Source of the DNA: Amaricoccus sp.
GTDB taxonomy: Bacteria; Pseudomonadota; Alphaproteobacteria; Rhodobacterales; Rhodobacteraceae
Reading direction: 5' to 3'
Assembly (NCBI RefSeq): GCF_017995835.1
Contig: NZ_JAGOID010000002.1
Location: forward strand, 1 to 64,000
Length of the DNA stretch: 64,000 nt
Shown one piece after another: positions 17,689-27,694 of the stretch. Position 1 is the first letter of the stretch, and each line of letters starts with the position of its first letter. Under the pieces are notes generated by a model, which had not been told where the DNA came from, made no database searches, and worked only from the letters and a program-made list of their open reading frames with translations. The translations under genes were made by a program, and so were the position numbers.

Positions 17689-18585
17689 TCAGCTCCAGCG
17701 CCGCAGCGCGCGCCGGACGGCGAGCGCGCCGGCAGCCCAGGCGATCGCGAGGCCGGCCGGCGGCACGAGCAGGATGGCGACCCACTCCCAGCCCGAAGGC
17801 CGCATCCCGAGCCCGAGCGTGTCGCCCGCCCCGCGCGCCGGCATCAGCAGCAGAAGCACGATGGCGGCGACCCCGCCCAGGGCCGCGCCGGCGGCGGCGC
17901 GCAGCAGGAGCGGCCGGGCGAACGCGGCGCCGATCAGCCGGTCGCGCGCGCCGACGAGGCGCAGCGTCGCCACCGCCGCCCCGTTCGCCGCCACCGAGGC
18001 GCCAGCGGCAAGCGCCAGCGCGGCCGCGAGCGCCGCCGCCAGCGCGCCGAGGATCGCCACGCTCGCGAGCCCCATCCGCCGGCTGGCGGCGACGAGAGGC
18101 GCGCGCCAGGCGGCATGGTCGTCGAAGACCGCGCCGGGGGCACCGGCCGCCAGCCGCGCCTCCAGCGCCGTGCGGTCGAGCGCGTCCCGGTCGGCCTCGA
18201 CCTCGATCAGCAGCGGCAGCGGCAGGCCGTCGAGCGCCACCTCGGAACCCAGCCACGGCGCAAGCAGCGCCCGCTGCTCGTCGAGCTCGATCAGCCGCAC
18301 CGACAGCACCCCCGGCGCGGTGCGCAGCACGTCGAGGGCGGCGCGCGCCTGCGCCTCCACCGCCGCCTCGTCGGAGGCCATGACGAAGAGGGTGGCGGCC
18401 GCGGCCTCCGGCCCCGACCACTCGCCCGCCACTCGCGCCGCGGAAAGCCCCAGCGCCGCGGCGAGCGCGGCGAGAAAGACGAGGATCCCGGCCAGGAGCG
18501 TCACCGCCACGCCCGCCGCGGGCGTCGGCGGCGCCAACCCCGCCGCCTCGCCCCCCCCTGTCGCCAGAGCCACGAACCGGTTCAA
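17689..18585 (-). CDS. ftsX: Cell division ABC transporter permease FtsX
   Basis: 298 residues with the FtsX layout: a membrane segment near residues 23-48, a periplasmic loop of about 120 residues (LSVRLIELDEQRALLAPWLG, an FtsX-like extracellular stretch), then three membrane segments (about 173-198, 218-242, 262-286). With FtsE it forms the complex that controls peptidoglycan hydrolases at the septum. The start is a TTG at 18585 that overlaps the ftsE stop as TTGA, so translation is coupled. Very Ala/Leu-rich and diverged, as FtsX usually is; the identification rests on its position beside ftsE as much as on sequence. Confidence 0.85.
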   Translation of the reverse strand: MNRFVALATGGGEAAGLAPPTPAAGVAVTLLAGILVFLAALAAALGLSAARVAGEWSGPEAAAATLFVMASDEAAVEAQARAALDVLRTAPGVLSVRLIELDEQRALLAPWLGSEVALDGLPLPLLIEVEADRDALDRTALEARLAAGAPGAVFDDHAAWRAPLVAASRRMGLASVAILGALAAALAAALALAAGASVAANGAAVATLRLVGARDRLIGAAFARPLLLRAAAGAALGGVAAIVLLLLMPARGAGDTLGLGMRPSGWEWVAILLVPPAGLAIAWAAGALAVRRALRRWS

Positions 18586-19271
18586 GCGGCGCCCGCCTCG
18601 GCCGGCTCGATCGCGGCGACGCGGCCGCCCTCGAGGCGCAGCACGCGCGCCTCGACCCGCCCCGCGACGGCGCGCATCAGATCGGGATCGTGGGTGGCGA
18701 CGAGGACGGTCTTGCCCATCCGGTTCAGCTCGACGAGGAGCCCGATCAGCCGCGCCGCCATGTCGCGGTCAGCCGCCCCCGTGGGCTCGTCGGCGAGGAT
18801 CGCCTCGGGGCTCAGGATCACCGCCCGCGCCAGCGCCGCCCGCTGGCGCTCTCCGCCCGAAAGCTCCGCCGGAAAGGCGTCCGCCCGGTCGGCGAGGTCG
18901 ACCCAGTCGAGGAGCGCGCGCAGGTCCTCCGACCGCCCGGCGACGCCGAGCCCCGCCACCCGCAGCGGCAGCGCGACGTTCTCCAGAAGCGTCAGGTGCT
19001 CGAGAAAGCCGGGATCCTGCGGCACCACGCCGATCGCCTTGCGCAAATCCGCGACCCCGTCGCGGTCCCGCGGCGAGATCGACCGGCCCCAGAACCGCAC
19101 GACGCCCCGGTCGGGGGCGAGGTCGAGATGGCACAGCCGCAGGAACGTGGTCTTGCCGGCTCCCGATCGCCCGGCCAGGAAACTGAGCGAGCCCGGCTCC
19201 AGAGCCAGCGTCACGTCGCTCAGCACGGTCCGCGCTCCGTAGCTGAACCCCACCTGCTCGAACTCGATCAC
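18582..19271 (-). CDS. ftsE: Cell division ATP-binding protein FtsE
   Basis: 229 residues, an ABC ATPase that drives FtsX. Walker A is GRSGAGKT, the signature is LSGGERQR, Walker B is AILADEPTG and the switch His is in VATHDPDLM. The opening MIEFEQVGFSYG and the VPQDPGFLEHLTLLENVALPL Q-loop region are FtsE-like. The long open frame upstream has no family sequence, so the start is GTG 19271. The 195-base gap to the zinc-ribbon gene is divergent and must hold promoters for both. Confidence 0.9.
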   Translation of the reverse strand: MIEFEQVGFSYGARTVLSDVTLALEPGSLSFLAGRSGAGKTTFLRLCHLDLAPDRGVVRFWGRSISPRDRDGVADLRKAIGVVPQDPGFLEHLTLLENVALPLRVAGLGVAGRSEDLRALLDWVDLADRADAFPAELSGGERQRAALARAVILSPEAILADEPTGAADRDMAARLIGLLVELNRMGKTVLVATHDPDLMRAVAGRVEARVLRLEGGRVAAIEPAEAGAA

Positions 19272-19466
19272 CCGGGGCCCTCCGACGCCGTCCCGCGCCG
19301 TTATATGCCCCCGACCGCCGGGCGCAAGTCGCCGACCGGCGCCCGCCGGGGGAGAGCTGCAAGGAGCTGCAAGCCGCCCCGCTTGGAAAGGCCGGTGCCC
19401 GCCGGTAGAACGGGCGGACCGGGATCGCCCATGATTCCCCGATCGCCCTGCCCACCGCGAGGCCCG

Positions 19467-20195
19467 ATGCGCGTCACATGCCCAACCTGCGCCGCGGCTT
19501 ACGAGCTTCCGGACGACCATCTCCCGGCAGGGGGCAGCCACGTCCAGTGCTCCTCCTGCCACACCCGCTGGTTCGTCCGGGCGCGCCCGGCCGAGGACGA
19601 GCCGCCAAGCGAGGACGAGATCATCGCCCGGCTCGCGACCCGCGCCCAGCCGGCGCAGGCCGCCGGCGCGCCGACGCTGCGCCCGGGCGGCGACAGCGCC
19701 CCGACGCCCTTCCCCCCGCGGCCGCCGCGTCCCGCAAGCCCCGACACAGCCGATGCTCCGGACGCGGACACGCCGGCGGCCCGATCCGGGCCGCAGGATC
19801 TGCCGTCGCCCCATCCCCTTCGGCCCGAGCCGCCTGCGCCCGTGGCGGCGCAGCCCGCGCCGCGCCCCGAGATCCGGATGGAGCCCGCGCCCGCGCGACC
19901 GGCCGAGGCCCCGCCGACACCGCTCCGCCCCCGCGTCTCCGAGCGTCCGTCGTCGCCGCCGCCGGCGGCGATCCCGGCTCCGCCGGCGCGTCGGCGCGGT
20001 GGCGCGGCCGGGTTCCTGCTGGCGCTCGCGCTGACCGCCGCGGGGACCGCGGCCTACCTGAACGTCGACGCGATCGTCGCCCGGGCCCCCGCCACCGAGA
20101 CGCCCCTCGCAACCTTCGCCAATCGGATCGACGCCATGCGCATGTGGGTCGAGACCCGCCTCGGCCCTATCCGCGACCGCCTCGGCGGCGTCTGA
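19467..20195 (+). CDS. Zinc-ribbon membrane protein (MJ0042 zinc finger)
   Basis: 242 residues. The N-terminus is a zinc ribbon of the MJ0042 type: CPTC (Cys5, Cys8) and CSSC (Cys28, Cys31) flanking AAYELPDDHLPAGGSHVQ. A Pro/Ala-rich disordered stretch of about 140 residues follows, then one membrane segment near residue 190 (GFLLALALTAAGTAAYLNV) and a short tail. Similar proteins lie divergent to ftsE in other Rhodobacterales, but their role is not known. The architecture, a cytoplasmic ribbon, flexible spacer and single anchor, suggests a tethered adaptor or regulator; that is inference. An ATG at 19431 would add twelve residues. Confidence 0.8.
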   Translation: MRVTCPTCAAAYELPDDHLPAGGSHVQCSSCHTRWFVRARPAEDEPPSEDEIIARLATRAQPAQAAGAPTLRPGGDSAPTPFPPRPPRPASPDTADAPDADTPAARSGPQDLPSPHPLRPEPPAPVAAQPAPRPEIRMEPAPARPAEAPPTPLRPRVSERPSSPPPAAIPAPPARRRGGAAGFLLALALTAAGTAAYLNVDAIVARAPATETPLATFANRIDAMRMWVETRLGPIRDRLGGV

Positions 20196-20365
20196 CCCCG
20201 GGGTGGTGCCGCCGGCGCCGCAATCCCCCCTTCATACCAACGGCATCATCCGCTGACCTGCGCCCACTGGCGTGAGGTGATTGATGCGACGCGCTGAGCA
20301 GGCGCCTCCCCGCCAAAGGGCGGGGAACAGAAAAGGACTCGCGGCCGCTTGCGGCCGCTCCGCCA

Positions 20366-20389
20366 GGTCGGCCGCAAAGGCGGCCGACC
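20366..20389. terminator. Perfect 10-bp hairpin between converging genes
   Basis: GGTCGGCCGC (20366-20375) pairs fully with GCGGCCGACC (20380-20389) around loop AAAG. Placed between two gene ends it may terminate transcription in both directions; no T-run follows. Confidence 0.55.
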
Positions 20390-20392
20390 GTC

Positions 20393-20440
20393 AGCGCCGT
20401 CCGAGCGGGACCCCCTTGCGGGGTCCTCGAGGACGGCGCT
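20393..20440. terminator. Nested hairpin between converging genes
   Basis: AGCGCCGTCC (20393-20402) pairs with GGACGGCGCT (20431-20440) and encloses a second stem GGACCCC (20408-20414) with GGGGTCC (20420-20426). Together with the hairpin 3 bases upstream this gives nearly continuous secondary structure over 75 bases, consistent with a strong bidirectional terminator. Confidence 0.55.
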
Positions 20441-20474
20441 CCCCCCGGGCCCGCGGCAGCGACCCGCCGGGGGG

Positions 20475-21605
20475 CTATTCCGCGGCCCGGTCGGTCGCCC
20501 CGTCGGCCTCGATCTCCGCAGCCCGCTTCTCGACGAGCGCGACAATGTGGTCGATCATGCCGGAATTGCCGAGCTTGTGGTGCTGCCGTCCCGCCAGGTA
20601 GACCATGCCGGACCCCGCGCCGCCGCCGGTGAAACCCACGTCGGTCATCAGCGCCTCGCCCGGGCCGTTGACCACGCAGCCGATGATCGACAGCGACATC
20701 GGCGTCTTCACGTGCTCGAGCCGCTTCTCGAGGATCTCGACGGTGCGGATCACGTCGAATCCCTGCCGTGCGCAGGAGGGGCAGGAGATGATGTTCACCC
20801 CCCGGTGGCGCAGCCCGAGCGACTTCAGGATCTCGAACCCGACCTTCACCTCCTCGACCGGATCGGCCGAGAGCGACACCCGCAGCGTGTCGCCGATCCC
20901 CATCCAGAGCAGGTTGCCGAGCCCGATCGCCGACTTGACCGTGCCCGACGTCATCCCGCCCGCCTCGGTGATCCCGAGATGGATCGGCGCGTCGGTCGCA
21001 TCGGCGAGCTGCTGGTAGGCCGCGGCGGCGAGGAACACGTCCGACGCCTTCACGCTGATCTTGAACTCGTGAAAATCGTTGTCCTCGAGGAGGCGGATAT
21101 GGTCGAGCCCGCTCTCCACCATCGCCTCCGGGCAGGGCTCGCCGTATTTCTCGAGCAGGTGCCTCTCGAGGCTGCCGGCATTGACGCCGATCCGCATCGA
21201 GCAGCCATGATCCCTTGCCGCCCGGAGCACCTCCCGCACCCGCTCGGCCGAGCCGATGTTGCCCGGATTGATCCGCAGGCAGGCCGCCCCCGCTTCCGCC
21301 GACTCGATAGCCCGGCGGTAGTGGAAATGGATGTCCGCCACGATCGGAACCGGGCTTTCGCGCACGATCTCGCGCAGCGCCCGGCTCGAGGCCTCGTCGG
21401 GCACCGAGACGCGCACGATGTCGGCGCCGGCGTCCGCCGCCGCCTGAACCTGGGCGATGGTCGCGCCAATGTCGGTGGTCAGCGTGTTCGTCATCGTCTG
21501 CACGCTGATCGGCGCGCCGCCGCCCACCGGCACGGCGCCGACATGGATGCGCCGGCTTTCGCGCCGGTCGATGTTGCGCCAGGGACGGATCGGGTTGTGC
21601 GACAT
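20475..21605 (-). CDS. ispG: 4-hydroxy-3-methylbut-2-enyl diphosphate synthase
   Basis: 376 residues; the [4Fe-4S] enzyme of the MEP isoprenoid pathway that converts methylerythritol cyclodiphosphate to HMBPP. Complete from [20 protein letters not shown] through the TIM-barrel part ([33 protein letters not shown]) to the C-terminal cluster domain with ISCPSCARQ and the later [13 protein letters not shown] that supply three Cys and the Glu ligand. Size fits the bacterial form. It follows the LacI gene by 13 bases on the same strand, so some co-transcription is possible, but the two are not functionally linked. Confidence 0.96.
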   Translation of the reverse strand: MSHNPIRPWRNIDRRESRRIHVGAVPVGGGAPISVQTMTNTLTTDIGATIAQVQAAADAGADIVRVSVPDEASSRALREIVRESPVPIVADIHFHYRRAIESAEAGAACLRINPGNIGSAERVREVLRAARDHGCSMRIGVNAGSLERHLLEKYGEPCPEAMVESGLDHIRLLEDNDFHEFKISVKASDVFLAAAAYQQLADATDAPIHLGITEAGGMTSGTVKSAIGLGNLLWMGIGDTLRVSLSADPVEEVKVGFEILKSLGLRHRGVNIISCPSCARQGFDVIRTVEILEKRLEHVKTPMSLSIIGCVVNGPGEALMTDVGFTGGGAGSGMVYLAGRQHHKLGNSGMIDHIVALVEKRAAEIEADGATDRAAE

Positions 21606-21618
21606 GGGGCCCAGTGCC

Positions 21619-22761
21619 TCAGGGGGCGTCGGGGCGCAACATAGGCCACGACGCCCGGAGTGTCACGTCACCGCGGCAAACCGCGGGGAGCGAAGGCGGC
21701 GCCGGGGCCGTCGAGCCCCGGACGACCAACTCGAACGGCAGGACCAGGTGCTGCTCGGGTCCGCCCTCGAGAGCGATTCGAGCCGCGGCGCGGCCCTTCT
21801 CGAAGATCAGCGTCTGCACGACCGAGAGCGGCGGGATGGAAAGCGCCTCCTCGGGAGCGCCGCCGAAGCTGATCACCGACTTCGTCGACGGCACCTCGAC
21901 GCCGCGCCGGCGGGCCTCCTCCAGAACGGCCAGTCCGAGATGGCTCGATAGGCAGATGACCCCGGTAGCGGAGGGAGCGCGGTCGAACACCATGGCCACG
22001 CCGCGCCGCGACAGCGCCTGCTCGCAAGTGAACCCCGACGCCTCGATGATCGGCACGTCGTCGATCGACAGGCCCGCCGCATAGAGCGCGTCCGCGATCC
22101 CCGCCAGGCGCGCGGAGGTGGTGTAGAGAAAGCGCGCCGCCAGTCGCCGCTCCGCGCCGACGGATTCGTGGAAGACCGAGGGCCGGTCGTCATGCAGCAT
22201 GGAGACGACCGCGATGCGCCGATGGCCGAGTTGCAGCAGATGCCGGGCTGCCAGCCAGCCCCCGGAGCGATCCTCGGCGCGGACGGAACTGACCTCCGGC
22301 CCGGCGTCGTAGTCGACCACCACCACGGGCAGCCTGCGGCGCAGCGCGGGAACGATGGACTCGGCCTGCTCGACGCCGAGGATGATGAACCCGTCGACCA
22401 GCGCGGACTGCGATCCGCATTGCCTGGTTCCGTCGGCGCCGGAGATGACGGTGAGCGCCGCGCCCTGCTCCTCGCAGAGGCTGGCCACCCCGGCGAGGAA
22501 GCGCCGCACCGTGGCGTTGTCGAGCGCATTCGAGATCCCGAGAATCCCGGGCAGGACCACCCCGAGGGCGTTGACCCGCCCGGAACTCAGCACCCTCCCC
22601 TTGGGATCCGGGCCGGCGTAGCCAACCTCGCGCGCCGCCGCCTCGATCCTATCGCGCAGCGCCGCCATCACCATTTCGGGCCGGTTGAAGGCGTTGGAGA
22701 CCGTCGCCTTCGACACCCCCGCGGCTCTGGCGACGTCCTGCATGGTGACGGAGGTCTTCAT
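21619..22761 (-). CDS. LacI-family transcriptional repressor
   Basis: 380 residues. The N-terminal helix-turn-helix [27 protein letters not shown] includes the hinge-type [19 protein letters not shown], followed by a periplasmic-binding-protein-like core ([64 protein letters not shown]). The ligand is probably a sugar or similar small molecule; it cannot be named. Two perfect TGAACCGGTTCA palindromes lie upstream, between it and a divergent small secreted protein gene, so it likely represses both. ATG 22761 is chosen because the HTH then starts near residue 6; ATG 22791 would add ten residues. Confidence 0.9.
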   Translation of the reverse strand: MKTSVTMQDVARAAGVSKATVSNAFNRPEMVMAALRDRIEAAAREVGYAGPDPKGRVLSSGRVNALGVVLPGILGISNALDNATVRRFLAGVASLCEEQGAALTVISGADGTRQCGSQSALVDGFIILGVEQAESIVPALRRRLPVVVVDYDAGPEVSSVRAEDRSGGWLAARHLLQLGHRRIAVVSMLHDDRPSVFHESVGAERRLAARFLYTTSARLAGIADALYAAGLSIDDVPIIEASGFTCEQALSRRGVAMVFDRAPSATGVICLSSHLGLAVLEEARRRGVEVPSTKSVISFGGAPEEALSIPPLSVVQTLIFEKGRAAARIALEGGPEQHLVLPFELVVRGSTAPAPPSLPAVCRGDVTLRASWPMLRPDAP

Positions 22762-22809
22762 CGGCAGGTTCCATGCTCGCGCCTTGGGCATCGATTGTCG
22801 CCGACATGA

Positions 22810-22821
22810 TGAACCGGTTCA
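22810..22821. promoter_or_regulatory. LacI-type operator 1
   Basis: Perfect 12-bp palindrome TGAACCGGTTCA with the central CCGG step common for LacI-family operators. It lies 48 bases upstream of the LacI start at 22761, nearer to lacI than to the secreted-protein gene. Confidence 0.75.
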
Positions 22822-22864
22822 ATGGTTCGTTGACTTCTGCTCGGAACGGGAGCACATTCCACAT

Positions 22865-22876
22865 TGAACCGGTTCA
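22865..22876. promoter_or_regulatory. LacI-type operator 2
   Basis: Second perfect TGAACCGGTTCA, 55 bases centre to centre from operator 1 (about five helical turns, so both could be bound on one DNA face). It is 57 bases before the secreted-protein start at 22934. Confidence 0.75.
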
Positions 22877-22886
22877 GGGATGTGGA

Positions 22887-22898
22887 TGGCCCGGTTCA
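22887..22898. promoter_or_regulatory. Degenerate LacI-type operator 3
   Basis: TGGCCCGGTTCA matches the palindrome at ten of twelve positions, with one half-site intact, 22 bases from operator 2. Possibly a weak auxiliary site covering the start region of the downstream promoter. Confidence 0.4.
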
Positions 22899-22933
22899 TC
22901 CTGTATTGGTTTTGACTCTTAGGAGAAGTCGCA

Positions 22934-23437
22934 ATGCGCAGCTCTTTCGCCATCGCCGTGACGCTCTCCGCGCTCGCGTGCGCGGCGCCCGCCCTCGCCC
23001 AGTCACAACTTGAATCGAATGCCGGCCTGACCGCCGAACAGGCCCGGGGACTGACGCTCAACGAGATCGCCACGGTCAAGTTCAACCGGGGCGAGGCAAC
23101 CCAGGACCAGAATCTGGTTCGGCGTCAGGTCGCGGTCACCGCACTGGCGTTCCAGGGCACCGATGCCGCCGGTTACGACCAGTTGGCCGGCGCCGCCGGA
23201 CTTTCGCCGGAGCAGGCCGAGGGCATGACCCTCGACCAGATCGCCACGGCGAAGTTCAACCGGAGTGAATCGGTCCAGGACCAGATCCCCATGCGCGACA
23301 TGACGAGCGCCATGGCGTTCCAGGACCCGCTCGACCTCTCGACCAACGCCCACCTGATCCGGTCCGCCAAGCTTACGCCGGAGGAAGCCCAGGGCATGAC
23401 CCTCAATGAGGTCTGGCGCATCATTTCGCCCGACTGA
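22934..23437 (+). CDS. Small secreted protein with three internal repeats
   Basis: 167 residues; function not recognised. A Sec signal peptide (MRSSFAIAVTLSALACAAPALA, likely cut before Gln23) is followed by three copies of a unit: AGLTAEQARGLTLNEIATVK from residue 30, AGLSPEQAEGMTLDQIATAK from residue 88, and AKLTPEEAQGMTLNEVW from residue 145, the first two extending into KFNR...QDQ. The consensus AxLTxEEAxGMTLNEI looks like a short two-helix module. The gene is divergent from a LacI repressor with perfect operators between them, so it is probably induced by the repressor's ligand. Periplasmic or extracellular location is inferred. RBS AGGAGAAG is at 22921-22928. Confidence 0.8.
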   Translation: MRSSFAIAVTLSALACAAPALAQSQLESNAGLTAEQARGLTLNEIATVKFNRGEATQDQNLVRRQVAVTALAFQGTDAAGYDQLAGAAGLSPEQAEGMTLDQIATAKFNRSESVQDQIPMRDMTSAMAFQDPLDLSTNAHLIRSAKLTPEEAQGMTLNEVWRIISPD

Positions 23438-23499
23438 AACTGAACGCCTGACTGAGACGGAAAGAAGGAAGGCCGCGCCCGCCGGATCGCCGATCAGGC

Positions 23500-24240
23500 C
23501 TACAGGGCGGGTGCGCTTTCCGGGCGGGGCGTCAGGCCGGCAGACCGCTGTCTGCCGATTTCCGCGACTGCGGCCGCGACGACCTCCAGGCGCTGCGACG
23601 GGTCAGGATGGCTCGACGTCCGCGACGTCTTTGCTCCCTGTTTCGTCGCCGCACGCTCGAATATGTTGGCGCCGTGCGCCGGATCGTAACCCGATCGTTC
23701 CGCGATGAAGGCGCCGATCCAGTCGGCCTCGAGTTCCAGCGCGCGTCCGCGCGCCCTTCCGTCGGACTGCGCCGTGTAGCCTCCGGCGTCGCCGGGAAGG
23801 AAGGCGTCCGGCGACGTGCGATCGTTCATCCGATCGATGTGGCCGGCGACATGATGCGCCGCTTCGTGGGACAGCACCGTCGCAAGCTCGTCGTCATCCC
23901 GAAGCTGCGCGAGCAGGCTGCTGTTCACGGTGATGACAGGCTTGCCATCGCTGGAACGGGTCTGAAAGGCGTTGGGCGGCGCCGTGGGGGCCTCGACGAG
24001 AACGAAGGTGAAGTCGCAGGCGTCGAGCCCGTCCGCCGCGGCGCGCTCCGCGCAGATCGACATGGTCGCCGCCTGAATCCGGGACGCAACCCGGCCGAAA
24101 TCGGACTTGGACCGCGAAGGGTACGCCGCCGAAGGCGCCACGGGCTCGGGCGAAGGCCCTCGCAAGCCGCTGTGCGAACCACAGGCCGCCACGAAGATGC
24201 CCAAAACCAGAGGGGCGGCGCGCACCCTCACCTTCGCCAT
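23500..24240 (-). CDS. M48-family zinc metalloprotease, lipoprotein
   Basis: 246 residues. The start at ATG 24240 gives MAKVRVRAAPLVLGIFVAAC, a lipoprotein signal with lipobox VAAC and Cys20. The catalytic site is HEAAH (residues 125-129) in LATVLSHEAAHHVAGHI, and the third ligand region is ELEADWIGAFIAERSGYDP, both as in periplasmic M48 proteases (BepA/LoiP type). The HPDPSQRLEVV end is typical too. Such proteases degrade or quality-control envelope proteins. The open frame continues upstream to 24330, but that extension would bury the signal. Convergent with the repeat protein gene, 62 bases away. Confidence 0.87.
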   Translation of the reverse strand: MAKVRVRAAPLVLGIFVAACGSHSGLRGPSPEPVAPSAAYPSRSKSDFGRVASRIQAATMSICAERAAADGLDACDFTFVLVEAPTAPPNAFQTRSSDGKPVITVNSSLLAQLRDDDELATVLSHEAAHHVAGHIDRMNDRTSPDAFLPGDAGGYTAQSDGRARGRALELEADWIGAFIAERSGYDPAHGANIFERAATKQGAKTSRTSSHPDPSQRLEVVAAAVAEIGRQRSAGLTPRPESAPAL

Positions 24241-24416
24241 CGTCCTGGGGCTGACCAACCTTTGGGTTTCTCCTGTCGCAGAGCGGCGGGCTGCGCAGCC
24301 GAGCGCACACTTCGGCTGCAACCGCAGCATTGCTGCGACTAGCCGGTCTCCTACAGGCGACAGGCCGTTTTGTCAACCGTCAGTCCGACTCCGCACAGGA
24401 GAATCGGGCGAACGCA

Positions 24417-24600
24417 CTATCTGGCGATGAGGCTTGCGAGGAAGTCGTCGTCCCAAGCTGCGACCTTTCGCTTGAGATGCAGGGGGTCTTTGTCGGGGCT
24501 CTTCGGATCAGGTTGAGGGCGATGTGCTTGATGGTAGTGAGGTGGCGTGATCGGTTCGCAGGCGGCATTCGTCGGGGCGGGCTCCGTTGACCGCGGACGC
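24417..24600 (-). mobile_element. ISAs1-family transposase remnant (3' end, frameshifted)
   Basis: Read on the minus strand, three short pieces in different frames line up with the C-terminus of ISAs1-family (H-repeat-associated) transposases: DECRLRTDHAT, then LTTIKHIALNLIRR, then DKDPLHLKRKVAAWDDDFLASLIAR ending in TAG at 24417-24419. The intact family ends with a His-Ala-containing piece, an ALNLLR piece and a WDDDYLLKLL-type end, so order and spacing agree. At least two frameshifts and loss of everything upstream make it a dead fragment. It lies directly before rnhB and fills most of the 448-base gap between the M48 gene and rnhB. Confidence 0.75.
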
Positions 24601-24688
24601 CGGCGCGACTAGGCGTCCCGTCGAACTGACGACGACGGGAGAGCGGCATGCGGCGCGGGGTATTTGGGACAGGCGGGCTGAGGCGCTG

Positions 24689-26492
<1,804 letters not shown>

Positions 26493-26518
26493 GGGAAGTC
26501 GGCTGGAAGGGGGCCGGC

Positions 26519-26545
26519 TCGAAGGGGGCATCGAGCCCCCTTCGA
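26519..26545. terminator. Bidirectional terminator between ccrM and mutY
   Basis: TCGAAGGGGGC (26519-26529) pairs perfectly with GCCCCCTTCGA (26535-26545) around loop ATCGA, 27 bases past the ccrM stop and 40 bases before the mutY stop on the other strand. Confidence 0.7.
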
Positions 26546-26584
26546 ACCGACGCGCGAAGACGCGCGCGAACCGGGGGGCCGAAT

Positions 26585-27694
26585 TCACCGGGGAAGCGGC
26601 CCCGTCGGGAGCAGGTCTTTCCGCGCGAGGCGCAGCGCCTTGCGCATGACCGTGGGCATGGCGCGCTCGAGTTCCGGCGTCCACGGCCGCCAGTCGGCGG
26701 CGGGAGCGGCCGTCCGCGGCACGCGCGCGACCGACACGCGTAGCGCGAGATGGAAATGGGTGAAGGTGTGGCGGACCTCGGCGGAGAGTTCCCGCCATCC
26801 GGCGGCGAAGGGCGGGGCCGCAGCCTCGCCGTTCCCGGTCCAGGCCCCGCCGGGCAGGCCGAGCATGCCGCCGAGGAGACCGGCCGCCGCGCGCGTCTCG
26901 ACCAGGATGGCGCCGTCCTCGCGCAAGCCGACGTAGACCGCGCCGCGGCGGAGCGGCTTCGGGGCCTTCTCCGCCCGGCGGGGCAGTTCCGCGACGAGGC
27001 CTCGGGCGCGGGCGCGGCAGGGGGCCGACCACGGGCAGAGGGCGCAGGCCGGCTTTCTCGGGGTGCAGATCGTGGCGCCGAGGTCCATCACCGCCTGGGC
27101 GTAGTCGCCGGGCCGCGCCGCCGGCGTCAGGGTCGCGGCGAGGGCGCGCAACTCCGCCTTGGCGGCAGGAAGCGGCGTCTCGACGGCGAAGAGCCGGGCC
27201 ATGACGCGCTCGACGTTGCCGTCGACCACGGTGGCCGGCCGGTCGAAGGCGATCGCGGCGACGGCGGCGGCGGTATAGGGGCCGACGCCGGGAAGCCGGG
27301 CGAGCCCGGCCTCGTCCTCGGGAAAGCGCCCGCCGGCGCCGGCGACGACCCGGGCGCAGGCGAGAAGGTTACGGGCGCGGGCGTAGTAGCCGAGGCCGGC
27401 CCATTCGGCCATCACCGCCGCGTCCTCGGCGGCGGCGAGATCCTCGACCCGCGGCCAGCGCGCGGTGAAGGCGGCGAAATAGCCGCGCACCGCCTCGACG
27501 GTGGTCTGCTGGAGCATCACCTCGGAGAGCCAGACGCGATAGGGGTCGGGCCGCTCCGCCGCGCCCGGCGGCGTACGCCAGGGCAGGCGGCGGGCGGAGC
27601 GGTCGTACCAGGCGAGGAGCGCCGCCGGGTCCGGCGTGGACGGACGCCCCTCGGAACGCCTAGGGTCGTCATCCTCGGGGAGAGGGATTCGCAT
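26585..27694 (-). CDS. mutY: A/G-specific adenine DNA glycosylase
   Basis: 369 residues; removes adenine mispaired with 8-oxoguanine. The catalytic Glu is in SEVMLQQTTVEAV, the helix-hairpin-helix is LPGVGPYTAAAVAAIA with the catalytic Asp in VVDGNVERV, and the iron-sulfur cluster site has the spacing CX6CX2CX5C (from CTPRKPAC to APC). A NUDIX-like domain at the C-terminus (GLLGGMLGLPGGAW, RHTFTHFHL) recognises 8-oxoG. The only in-frame start is ATG 27694; it overlaps the start codon of the divergent DUF721 gene in the sequence CATG. Confidence 0.94.
   Translation of the reverse strand: MRIPLPEDDDPRRSEGRPSTPDPAALLAWYDRSARRLPWRTPPGAAERPDPYRVWLSEVMLQQTTVEAVRGYFAAFTARWPRVEDLAAAEDAAVMAEWAGLGYYARARNLLACARVVAGAGGRFPEDEAGLARLPGVGPYTAAAVAAIAFDRPATVVDGNVERVMARLFAVETPLPAAKAELRALAATLTPAARPGDYAQAVMDLGATICTPRKPACALCPWSAPCRARARGLVAELPRRAEKAPKPLRRGAVYVGLREDGAILVETRAAAGLLGGMLGLPGGAWTGNGEAAAPPFAAGWRELSAEVRHTFTHFHLALRVSVARVPRTAAPAADWRPWTPELERAMPTVMRKALRLARKDLLPTGPLPR

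Larger units (their letters stand above)
20196..20474. other. Intergenic spacer of 279 bases with stacked hairpins
   Basis: Lies between two converging genes (zinc-ribbon protein and ispG). No coding or RNA gene is apparent. From about 20338 it is made of successive palindromes: CGCGGCCGCTTGCGGCCGCT around 20340, a perfect 10-bp hairpin (20366-20389) and a nested hairpin (20393-20440). Confidence 0.7.

Noticed and set aside
24587..24688. N-terminal extension of RNase HII
   Set aside because: The 34 extra codons lie next to and partly within the ISAs1 remnant and match nothing in the family; the normal enzyme starts at 24689.
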